Assembly (NCBI GenBank): GCA_965221935.1
Contig: CBDCSZ010000053.1
Span: 12,100 to 76,099 of the forward strand
DNA: 64,000 bases
DNA from: JAPOXR01 sp965221935
GTDB taxonomy: Bacteria > Pseudomonadota > Alphaproteobacteria > Rhodobacterales > Rhodobacteraceae
Reading direction: 5' to 3'
Shown: one piece after another, positions 56,415-64,000 of the stretch
How positions within the stretch are numbered: position 1 is the first letter of the stretch
Layout: every line of letters begins with the position of its first letter
Made by a program: the position numbers and the translations under genes
The notes under the pieces: generated by a model
Databases searched by the model: none
What the model saw: only the letters and a program-made list of their open reading frames with translations
What the model was told of the DNA's origin: nothing

Positions 56415-58135
56415 TCTGAATTCCTTGTGTTTTTTTGATCCAACGCCGCGCCTGATCCACGCTGCGGCGTGTTTTCAGGGTCCAGCCCGTAGATATCGCG
56501 GGCACAGTCTTCGGTGATGAGACCGTTTTTCAGATCCATGCGAACCCGTTCCCGGCAGCGCTCGCGCGGATCGCCAAACCCGCCGCCCTTGCCCGAGATC
56601 ACCCGAATGACGTCGCCGGCGCGGGTGGGGAAGTTCGACGCCAGTGTGATCTTTCGGCTTTCTCCCTCGACTGGCATGTAATGCACGTAATTCGGCGAAC
56701 CCTCACGGCCGCCGGAAAGCGACCACGCGGGAAATTTCGATCTGGTGTACCAGACCGTTAGAAAACCGCGGTCCGCCCGCAGCCGGTAATCCATGACAAT
56801 GCCATGGCCGCCGCGGAAACTTCCCTCGCCGCCGGGTTCTGTGTTGAGCTGCATGCGGTCAACATAGAGACCGTTCCGCGCTTCATTGATTTCGGCCGGA
56901 CAGTTGAACGTATCGCCGTGAAAACCAGAAAACATAGCGGTGTTGCCGTCGCCGTCATGGCGGGCGCCCCAGCCTCCGAGCTGCGGCTCGATGATCGTGT
57001 ACTGCCGGCCGGTGTCGGGATGGATGCCGCCGATAAAAGTGCCGCAGACCGAGGCAAAATGGCCGGAACCGAGCCGTTCCGGCATGTGCTGGGCGAGGCA
57101 GCGCCAGATCAGGTCATAGACCCTGAGTTCCAGCTCGTAATAGAAACCGATGGCCGCCGGCTCCCTGGCATGAAAAATCGTTCCCTCCCTGGTCAGCACC
57201 TTGAGCGGACGGAATGACCCGGCGTTGCAGGGTGAATAAGGATCGGTGAGTGACTTGAAGATGATCTGGGCGGCGACGATGACGCCGTCCCGGCTGGTGT
57301 TGACAGGGTCCGATGCCTGTTCCGGATTGTCGCGGAAATCTACCGTAAAATCATCGTCCGTTATCGAAATCTTGACATTGAAGACGCGGCCGTCGTCCTG
57401 TTCTTCCTCCAGCTCGAAATGGCCCTTGGGAAGTTTTGCCAGTTCGGCCCGGGATACATTCTCTCCAAAATCCATGAATGTGCGTATGGCCGCCTCACAG
57501 GTGTCAGCACCGTATTTCGCCGCCATCTCCTGAAGGCGGCGGGCGCCGATGCGCACTGAGGCAATCGCTGCCCAGACATCGCCTTCCAGCACATCGGGCA
57601 TCCGCGAATTTACCTTGATGATCTCGAACACCGGCTCGATCGTTTTGCCGGCTGAGATGACCCGGACGGCGGGCAAACGCAGGCCCTCCTGAAAAATCTC
57701 GGTGGCGTCGCCGCTCAGAGAGCCCGGCGCCAGTCCGCCGACATCGGAATTGTGGGCAATGTTCGCGGTCCAGGCAATGATTCTTCCCTCGGAAAACACC
57801 GGCATAACGACAACGATATCGTTCAGATGGGTGACGCCGCCGTAATACGGGTCATTGGTGGCGAACACGTCGCCGGGATGAACATCGCCGGTGTCTTTGA
57901 ATTTGCGGACAATGACTTTGGCCGACTTGTCCAGCACCCCGATGAACGCCGGAATGCCGGCTCCGGAACTGGCAATCTCTCCGTCGGCGTCCATCACCCC
58001 GGTTCCCATGTCGAGAACCTCGTATATGATTGAACTCATGGCCGTTTTTTTCATGGCGACAAACATCTCGTCGGCCACCGCCTGCAATGAGTTCTGAATG
58101 ATCTCAAGCGTGACGGGATCATACATTCGGGTATT
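56411..58135 (-). CDS. hyuB: Hydantoinase/oxoprolinase subunit B without an adjacent subunit A
   Basis: A 574-aa protein from ATG 58135 (MNTRMYDPVTLEIIQNSLQA). It shows AMKKTAMSSIIYEVLDMGTG, GDVFATNDPYYGGVTHLNDI, WTANIAHNSDVGGLAPGSL and C-terminal VISGKGGGFGDP. It is longer and clearly different from the hyuB at 33.7 kb (about 533 aa). Its C-terminal 20 residues overlap the amidohydrolase start. HyuB normally needs HyuA; none lies upstream, where only undefined sequence is present. Confidence 0.9.
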   Translation of the reverse strand, partial: NTRMYDPVTLEIIQNSLQAVADEMFVAMKKTAMSSIIYEVLDMGTGVMDADGEIASSGAGIPAFIGVLDKSAKVIVRKFKDTGDVHPGDVFATNDPYYGGVTHLNDIVVVMPVFSEGRIIAWTANIAHNSDVGGLAPGSLSGDATEIFQEGLRLPAVRVISAGKTIEPVFEIIKVNSRMPDVLEGDVWAAIASVRIGARRLQEMAAKYGADTCEAAIRTFMDFGENVSRAELAKLPKGHFELEEEQDDGRVFNVKISITDDDFTVDFRDNPEQASDPVNTSRDGVIVAAQIIFKSLTDPYSPCNAGSFRPLKVLTREGTIFHAREPAAIGFYYELELRVYDLIWRCLAQHMPERLGSGHFASVCGTFIGGIHPDTGRQYTIIEPQLGGWGARHDGDGNTAMFSGFHGDTFNCPAEINEARNGLYVDRMQLNTEPGGEGSFRGGHGIVMDYRLRADRGFLTVWYTRSKFPAWSLSGGREGSPNYVHYMPVEGESRKITLASNFPTRAGDVIRVISGKGGGFGDPRERCRERVRMDLKNGLITEDCARDIYGLDPENTPQRGSGAALDQKNTRNSE

Positions 58136-58690
58136 CATCAACGCCTCCCCGCACACAGTAAATCAACCCGCAGCCAAAGCTGCAAGCCGTACCTGCGTCA
58201 AAATGAGGCCCGCCTGCGAGGGATTGAGTTCCGCCAAACGCATGGTGGGCCGGATCCAGCGAGCGCGAAGCGTTTCGCGATGCCCCGGCTCTGCCTGCCG
58301 CCGCCGACCGAGGCAATGCTGTTTGATCCATAAACGCAGCCGCATACGCGGTTGCCCGCATCATCGCATTCAATACCGTGCAAAAAAGGGTGTCAGCTTC
58401 CATTGGTCACGGTTGGCACCAGTCACCTGAACCGAAAGTTCGCGGCAAATTTTTGCCTGGCGCGCACGCTGAAACGCATAAGCCCGATCGGCGATCACTT
58501 AGGTCACGGTCTGCGTCTGTCTTCGCGGGCGCGTGCCCGGTCGATAATCGGCACTCGGTGCGCAGCCTGCAAGCCTTCTCGATCAGAGCCGAACTTCGGG
58601 TGACCGGGGTCCCGAGCTGTTGAGCGTCAATGTTGTGAGGCGCGGGATACCTTCGGTCCACTCGGCGACCGAATTCCGGCAGGTAAAGCT
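58136..58690. other. Region upstream of the solitary hyuB, no gene recognised
   Basis: A hyuA would be expected here but none of the six frames shows its phosphate loop or other motifs. Possibly a deletion scar. Confidence 0.5.
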
Positions 58691-59186
58691 GTGCAGAGCA
58701 AATATGACGGGCGCATGATGGCGCCGGGCGAGCAGGACAAGCCCGGCGCGGCCAACCGCGCAATCGAAATCCTGCGCGCGATCATGAACCGGGCCGACGA
58801 GTGGGGATTGCGTGAGCGCGGCTCAAACCCCTGTCTCAGCATAGCCAAGAACCCGAGCAACCATGTTTCCCGCTTCCTCGACGCGGACGAGCTTGCCCGG
58901 CTCGGGGGGGGGGCTCGACGCCAGCGAAGCCCGCTGGCCCGAGGCCGTCGCGGCGATTCGGCTGCTCGCGCTCACCGGATGCCGCCGCGGCGAAGTCCTC
59001 GACCTGCACCACACGGCGGCCAGCCAAGCGGTCATGGCGGGCAAAAACCTGTCTTGGCAGGCAAGCTGCTCGGCCATCGGCGACACCGCACGACCTCCGG
59101 CTACGCCCATCATTCCGACGCCCACCTGGTCGACTCGGTCAAAAAAGTCGGAAGCCTCATCGCGGACGCCGTGCGGGGCGGCGGTG
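58691..59186 (+). pseudogene. Tyrosine recombinase (phage-type integrase) remnant
   Basis: Core-binding part: GAANRAIEILRAIMNRADEW, GLRERGSNPCLSIAKNP, RFLDADELARLG. A run of about ten G (58904-58913) shifts the frame to LDASEARWPEAVAAIRLLAL then TGCRRGEVLDL (first catalytic Arg). It then jumps straight to HTAASQAVMAGKNL: the segment between the first Arg and the HxxR box is deleted. A further shift gives GKLLGHRRHRTTSGYAHHSD with the Tyr. One deletion and two frameshifts make it inactive. It is evidence of a former integrated element. Confidence 0.75.
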
Positions 59187-59409
59187 GAGAGTCGCATCGT
59201 CCGCCCTCCTGCGTGGCGCCGAGTCACGCTCCCGGCAGCTTTTAGTAGTCGGCCTTCGCGTCGGCGATGCCGCACGGACTCTCTCTCGCCGGCGCGGTCC
59301 TCGCCCGCATCCCGACTTCGCTCCAACTCCACTGCATCGGGGACTTCGAAGAACGCGGGTTCACTGCGATGAGGGTTCGAGGCAGGCTGCGATACCGGCA
59401 GGTCTTGAT

Positions 59410-59864
59410 TCATCTGCCAAACCGGCCATTAATCAGTGTGGCGGCAAGGCGGGTCACCCTGCGGGGAATTCGGCCGTCGATGAACAGCAACCCAAATCCG
59501 ATGATGGCGGCTCCGGCGATCTCGGCGAGGAGTATCGGCTCGGAGAGAAACAGGTTCCCGAGCGCCACCGCGGTCACGGGGATCAGCAGCGTGACCAGCA
59601 TCACGTTGCTCCCTCCGGCGCGGACGAGGATCTCGAAGAAGATAATGTATGCAAGGGCGGTTCCGAACAGAGCCAGCGCTCCCAGGGCGATCCATACCCC
59701 GACGCCGGGGACCGGCAGGGTCCATGGCCGATCGACGACGGCGAGCGACCACCACCGCGATGATTAGCGTCGACGACAGGAGCTGGCAGGTCGCAGATTT
59801 GAGCGGTGCGACGCTGGCAAGGTGTCGACGTCCCCACAGTGCAGCGAATCCGTAACTAAGGACA
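59410..59864 (-). pseudogene. EamA-family (DMT) transporter, C-terminal half, truncated and frameshifted
   Basis: The readable protein is VLSYGFAALWGRRHLASVAP, then (one base off, near 59750) VWIALGALALFGTALAYIIF and GGSNVMLVTLLIPVTAVALG, then LFLSEPILLAEIAGAAIIGF and GLLFIDGRIPRR. This is the second EamA repeat. Its N-terminal half is cut off exactly at the ISAzo13 element end (59865), and no matching half is visible beyond 60498. Confidence 0.72.
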
Positions 59865-60498
59865 CTCGCCAAAATAACTTGACTATTTGGCGCTGTCGTG
59901 CCATGCGTATACCATGGATGGTGTGGCGGACACGATTCGATCCAAGCACACAGCGCTGGAAGCGGTTCTGGACGAGCGCTCGCGGCGCCTGTGGGCGGCG
60001 GCTGAAGCCCGCGCGCTCGGCCGCGGCGGCATTGCCCGGGTCGTCGAGGCTACGGGGATGTCCCGCAACACGGTCCGCGCCGGCCTGAGCGAGCTGGACC
60101 ATGGCGCGGCGGCGGCTCCAACAGCAGCCGGAACCGGATGTGGAAACTCGAACTGCAAGCGCCTCGCCGACGAGCTCGGCCTGAAGATCTCAGTCTGCCA
60201 CTTCCCGCCGGGCACGAGCAAGTGGAACAAGATCGAGCACCGCATGTTCTGCCACATCACCCGGAACTGGCGCGGACGGCCCCTGGTCAGCTGCCGGGTC
60301 ATCGTCGAACTCATCGCCGCCACCACGACCCGCGCCGGTCTGAAGATCCGGTCGCGGATCGACGACAACGAGTATCCGCTCGGCGTCAAGGTTTCCGACG
60401 AACGGATGAAGACCCTGAAAATCCGCCGCGACGGCTTCCACGGCGACTGGAACCACACCCTGATCAACAGGTCATCCTGATCATGTTATTTTGGCGAG
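59865..60498 (+). mobile_element. Internally deleted ISAzo13-family element with intact terminal repeats
   Basis: A 634-bp element. Both ends read inward CTCGCCAAAATAAC exactly (59865-59878 and, on the minus strand, 60498-60485), followed by TTGA/ATGA, so 17 of 18 positions match. It carries only the two ends of the transposase gene. Intact termini with a deleted core are the form of a non-autonomous, trans-mobilisable derivative. No clear target duplication is seen. Confidence 0.72.
59914..60480 (+). pseudogene. ISAzo13-family transposase with an internal deletion
   Basis: The N-terminal part (KHTALEAVLDERSRRLWAAA; GIARVVEATGMSRNTVRAGL) is normal for ISAzo13. At SELDHGAA it jumps to KRLADELGLKISVCHFPPGT, then SKWNKIEHRMFCHITRNWRG and KVSDERMKTLKIRRDGFHGD, the C-terminal quarter. 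The first two catalytic Asp and the core are gone (the usual length is over 400 aa; here 188). The frame stays open across the deletion. Confidence 0.8.
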
Positions 60499-61273
60499 AG
60501 GCCTTAGCGCTCCGGACAGGCAAAGGCCGATACCGAGAAACCTCGCATCCGCCGAGAGCGCGTTTGGTCTCGGCCCAGAAATGATGAACGAGCTGATGTC
60601 ACTACATGGCGCTGAACTGGAACAGATCGCCATCGAACAAGGCTCTTAACATCAAGAACATCTAAAACTGGTAGCCGCTTTGGCTTCGGCAGTTCTTTGC
60701 AACAGAGCCTCCATAAGTCGTGCGGCGGTCCGGGACACGGTCCGGCAGGTGCGCAACGGGCGCTGCCGCTCAAGCGCCGTTCGGGCCAAATCCCGAACGC
60801 ACGACGGCTTTCATCGCCCAAGGGATAGAGCAGTCAGGAAGCGCGATCAGGACCCCCCTTCGGCGTCGGGGTCTCCCACCCCACCCATGGAGCCGCACAT
60901 GGGGTAAGATCTCGAATTTTGTCATCGGGCAGGCCTCCTAAATCCAGGAGCGGGTCACACGGCAGACTTCATGGTGCGTTTCCCGGCGCAATGAAATGAC
61001 GGCCACTCGCCAAGCTGTCACAAATCACCGTGACTTTGGAAGCAGCACGGGCTGTTCCCGCAGGTCGTCGGTCCTTGTGAAGATCGGGCAATTGGTGACG
61101 CTGCGGGCCGGGATCAAATCCAGGTTGCCCGGCCGCAAGATGACGTGAATCGCCCCGTGTACAGTGGCATTCTTGGCATTCAGGCCGATCACTCTGCTCT
61201 TGCGCCGCATGCAGATCTTCGCCGCTGCCCACCATTATTGCCATGAGCGGCGCGGGGCCGCAGCCCGGACATC
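60499..61273. other. Gap with possible IS-end remnant
   Basis: No gene recognised. Near 60688-60709 the + strand reads GGCAGTTCTTTGCAACAGAG then CC. Its complement starts GGCTCTGTTGCAAAGA, close to IS6-family terminal repeats; no transposase is attached, so the assignment is weak. A short hairpin (GACCCC...GGGGTC) lies near 60850-60875. Confidence 0.3.
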
Positions 61274-62101
61274 TCAGATGCGGTAGAATGCCCGCGCCGT
61301 TCCGCCAAAAATCGCGGCCCGGTCGGCTTCAGGCAGGCCTGCTGTCAGGGCTTTGGCGGCGCCACGCCAATCGTCATAGCTCGCCTGCATCTGGCAGACC
61401 GGCCAATCGGAGCCCCACATGAGGCGCGAGGGGCCGAAGACCTCAATGACATGCGCGGCATAGGGTTTCAGCTGCTCCAGAGACCACACGTCGCATTCCG
61501 TCACGAGCCCGGAAAACTTGCAGACCGCCGATGTGTCCTCGGCGATTGCGCGCATGCCGTCGGCCCAATGGCGGAAACACCCGTCCGAATGGTCGCGGAT
61601 CTGCGGCTTCATGCAGTGGTCAACGACAGCGCGCATCTCCGGATAGCGGGCAAAAATCGTGTGGAAATTCTTGAGATGCCGGGGAAAGCCGACTGCGTCA
61701 AAGCTCAGATCAAGCTCTGCCAGGGCGGCAAATCCCCATTGCACATCGGCACGCATCATCCAGTCGCCGTCGGGAATGAACTCGATCATCGGACGAACGC
61801 CGCGGAACTTCGGATGCTGTCTCAGGCGTTCGAGATTCGCCAAGTGCGTGGGGTCTTCAAAATCCACCCACCCCACAACTGCTGCAACAGACGGTGTCGC
61901 ATCGGCAATACCGAGCATGTACTCAGTCTCTTCCACACTTGCCGCCGCCTGCACGAGGACCGTTTGTGTGATCCCGTGGCGGTCAAGCGCAGGGATGAGG
62001 TCCCCCGGAAAATATGTGCGAGCGAGTATTGGATTGTCCATCGGCATCCAATCGTAGTCACCGCGTTTGGGGTTCCAATAGTGCTGGTGTGCGTCGATCA
62101 T
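61274..62101 (-). CDS. Amidohydrolase family 2 protein, L-fuconolactonase-like
   Basis: A 275-aa enzyme from ATG 62101 with GGAGG nine bases upstream; a longer frame reaches 62164. It shows MIDAHQHYWNPKRGDYDW (metal HxH), VVGWVDFEDPTHLANLERL, MRAVVDHCMKPQIRD and RLMWGSDWPVCQMQASYDDW (catalytic Asp). This pattern is that of L-fuconolactonase-type hydrolases. Together with the aldose dehydrogenase at 31.4 kb it could belong to a deoxysugar pathway, although it lies 29 kb away. Confidence 0.88.
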   Translation of the reverse strand: MIDAHQHYWNPKRGDYDWMPMDNPILARTYFPGDLIPALDRHGITQTVLVQAAASVEETEYMLGIADATPSVAAVVGWVDFEDPTHLANLERLRQHPKFRGVRPMIEFIPDGDWMMRADVQWGFAALAELDLSFDAVGFPRHLKNFHTIFARYPEMRAVVDHCMKPQIRDHSDGCFRHWADGMRAIAEDTSAVCKFSGLVTECDVWSLEQLKPYAAHVIEVFGPSRLMWGSDWPVCQMQASYDDWRGAAKALTAGLPEADRAAIFGGTARAFYRI

Positions 62102-62760
62102 TTGCTCAAGCCTCCATAGATACGTTCTGAGTGCAAAAACCCCTCCGCTTTCAAACTGTTCCACACTTCTACACTCAACTTTGGCATGAACGCTTGGAAT
62201 AGCGTCTCGCTTCCGTTCTTCAGCCTGCAGATGCGGCTTGGTTTCGAACCCGATTCATCCGCGCCGGCAGCAGATTGCGGGACGAAGACTTTCGTCGGAA
62301 CGACTCACTGATGCGGGAATCAAGGCATTATGACCAGTGCAAAAAAACGCGGGTCGCTCGTGATTCAACTCTGAGAGGTTTCGGCGTCAGGGATCTCAAC
62401 TCGTACCGGAGTCAGTGTTGCATAGACACACCCAGTTCAGCGGGCAGAGCATCTGAAAACTCATCCGCGATGTGGCCACGATGATCCTGGCGGATGGTCG
62501 CATTCTGCATGGGCAGACGGGTCTTAACCGTCGAATGGCTGGTCTCCCTGGGACTCGCCGGCGTGGAAAAGACTCTCACCGCCAACTGCGCGCCCGGCGA
62601 CGTCGGGGCGTTCAAGCAGTCCTGAAAACGCCTCGGCGAGTGGTTTCGTTCTTGTCGAACGTGGTGGGGTTTCCCATGTTTCGCCAGAGAAAACGAAGGC
62701 CGCGGTAAACCCCGGCGCAAGTATTCGGCTTGCCCGCTCGTGGTGTCAGCACCGCCGGGA
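62102..62760. other. Gap upstream of the fuconolactonase-like gene, no gene recognised
   Basis: Overlapping frames without family match. Probably holds the promoter of the gene at 62101 and decayed mobile DNA. Confidence 0.45.
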
Positions 62761-63177
62761 ATGCGTCACAAAAACATAGCGCCGCTTGATAAAAGCACGA
62801 GAAAACGACTCGACGCGGTGCGGCGCCGGCGACAGGCGATGGTTGACGGCCTGTCCGCGGTTGAAGCTCCCCGCTCGGCCTGCGTGCCCCGCGCGACGCA
62901 GTGCCGCAGGGAAAGGCGGCCCCAGGCCCGCTCAATCCGTCCCCAAACAGTTCGGCAGCGGCAGTGGCTGCCCTCGGTCGGGCGCCGGATCTGCCAGCTC
63001 CGCCAGGAACATCCGGCCTGGGGCCGCGGCAATATCGTGGCAATTCTCCATTGTGAGGGCTGCCGGATCTCCTCTTCCACTGTTGGCCGGATCATCGCGG
63101 AACTTATTCGGCGCCGGATTATACCGCCGGTGTCCGCGAAGATTGACCAGCCGGGCTTGTTCGATGGCTCTTGCTAA
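62761..63177 (+). pseudogene. Integrase-core (IS481-like) transposase, N-terminal fragment
   Basis: About 138 aa: DKSTRKRLDAVRRRRQAMVD, PQTVRQRQWLPSVGRRICQL, RQEHPAWGRGNIVAILHCEG and STVGRIIAELIRRRIIPP. This is the helix-turn-helix and HTH_32/33 part of integrase-core transposases. The rve catalytic domain (D, D, E) that should follow is absent. A 3'-truncated remnant. Confidence 0.68.
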
Positions 63178-63842
63178 GGCTCAGCCGGAAATGTTGCTCT
63201 GCGAGCGGCTCTGCGCGGAAATATTGAACGCCTGGCCGCATCAGTTCATTCCAGAACCGGGGCCAGCCAGGTCCGGGCCCTTCAGTTGCGGAATTTTCGG
63301 GACGGGCAACCACACCTCCGCCACAGCAAAATCGGCCCCAGAACCGAAAAGCTGTGGACGCCGTCACGGGGCGCGCCAGTTCACCGAAGATTCTCGGCTG
63401 GACATTTCCATTGTCGCGATCGCGCGGCCCCATCTCAAAAATCGTCCTCGATAGCATCTGGCTTTGCCATCGTTCCGATGCCTGACTGAATTCGGTGCGG
63501 CTTCATGATCTCCGAATTACTTGTGCATCAATCGGCTATCGTCTAGCCGCCTGAATCCGCTCAATCTGTTGTTTATATACGTGTTTACAGTTCCTTTCGT
63601 GCCCTCGTATATTTCCCAAATAGGCTTCCGTAATCATGCCGTAACTGGAGTCGATCCACTTCTGGACGTGACATGTCACGTCAGTTGCATGATTTCGCCG
63701 ACATTCCGATTCGCGCGTAACGCCATTCGGGCACCCGAAACGCGCCACCTGCAACACTTTGGCAAGGCCGTCATGGCGGTTCCGGCGCCACCGCCGATCC
63801 GGCGCCTTGCCCGCAGGTAACGCGGCAAAGCCTTCGCCGCCG
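63178..63842. other. Gap at the right end, no gene recognised
   Basis: No family match on either strand. AT-richer patch near 63500-63640 without clear signals. Confidence 0.45.
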
Positions 63843-64000
63843 TCAGCGCTTTCGGACGATGACCAGGCATCGCATCAGCGCCGTCCAGCGCTCCTTCCCG
63901 GTCAGCCGGTAGGCGTCCGCCGCGCGCCGGCACCCCAGGGCCTTGGCGCGGAGATAGTCGAGCTGCGCCTCGCCCGTGTAGCGGTCCGCCGGATCGTGCC
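63843..64000 (-). CDS. C-terminal end of an unknown protein, cut by the window edge
   Basis: The minus-strand frame entering from 64000 reads HDPADRYTGEAQLDYLRAKA, then LGCRRAADAYRLTGKERWTA, LMRCLVIVRKR-stop at 63843. It is a charged helical tail. The family cannot be named from 52 residues; the regular composition and open frame suggest a real gene end. Confidence 0.45.
   Translation of the reverse strand, partial: HDPADRYTGEAQLDYLRAKALGCRRAADAYRLTGKERWTALMRCLVIVRKR

Noticed and set aside
60850..60875. GACCCC/GGGGTC hairpin as a terminator
   Set aside because: No T-run follows and no gene ends nearby.
62236..62262. A sequence resembling a tRNA T-arm (GGGTTCGAAACC on the minus strand)
   Set aside because: No acceptor stem, anticodon arm or CCA could be fitted around it.
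1..64000. CRISPR array or rRNA operon
   Set aside because: No regularly spaced repeats and no rRNA-like sequence were seen on reading through the window.

Overview
The window is GC-rich DNA (roughly 60% by eye) with gene content typical of an alphaproteobacterium: TRAP and Dpp importers, ATP-dependent hydantoinases, SLC13 and EamA permeases, and LacI-controlled ABC sugar uptake. The taxonomic call is an inference from gene content; there is no rRNA or marker gene here. Insertion sequences, gene fragments and single-base frameshifts are dense. That fits a symbiont or recently bottlenecked lineage, but several frameshifts lie in homopolymers, so assembly error must be excluded.

Region by region. 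1-7550 (minus): one reducing type I polyketide synthase gene (KS-AT-DH-linker-ER, running off the left edge). It is broken by a 2.4 kb IS4/Tn5-type element in the KS, two frameshifts and an in-frame TGA. 7804-8568: a short-chain dehydrogenase just upstream of it. 8.9-12.5 kb: debris (PIN-domain toxin, IS630 transposase, radical-SAM fragment) around an intact secreted endonuclease/exonuclease/phosphatase-family protein. 13.3-18.5 kb (minus): a five-gene operon of LolA-like protein, two FtsX-type permeases, an ATPase and a beta-barrel protein. 19.0-20.7 kb: a phosphorothioate-type HNH restriction enzyme and a DUF2147 protein.

20.7-33.4 kb: a carbohydrate and lipid locus. It holds a 5'-truncated SDR, a LacI-type regulator with a divergent palindromic operator candidate, and an ABC permease, ATPase and binding protein. 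These are followed by a fatty acid desaturase, a sterol-desaturase/hydroxylase-family enzyme, a PanB-like enzyme, an aldo/keto reductase and an SMP-30 lactonase. The binding-protein gene is cut by an IS1380-family element, and that element carries an ORF-less group II intron inside its own terminal repeat. This three-level nest is the most interesting structure in the window.

33.7-41.3 kb: hyuAB divergent from a complete TRAP transporter, then a deoxyinosine-type DNA glycosylase. 41.8-43.6 kb: an IS1634-family element. 43.9-48.9 kb: a frameshifted SLC13/TrkA-C transporter, a quinone-oxidoreductase-like enzyme, a small coiled-coil membrane protein and an HNH nuclease. 49.1-58.1 kb (minus): a solitary hyuB overlapping an amidohydrolase, upstream of a complete Dpp-type ABC importer. 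58.7-63.2 kb: a mobile-element graveyard (tyrosine recombinase, EamA transporter cut by an internally deleted ISAzo13 element with intact ends, integrase fragment) around an intact fuconolactonase-like amidohydrolase.

How the parts fit: both hydantoinase loci sit beside an importer (TRAP or Dpp), which suggests uptake and ring opening of cyclic amides or small peptides. The LacI locus pairs sugar import with sugar oxidation (aldo/keto reductase, lactonase). I found no wholly new defence or biosynthetic system. The strongest unusual items are the intron-in-IS-in-gene nest, the reversible-looking PKS interruption, the DUF4338-transposase fusion and the LolA/FtsX/barrel operon.
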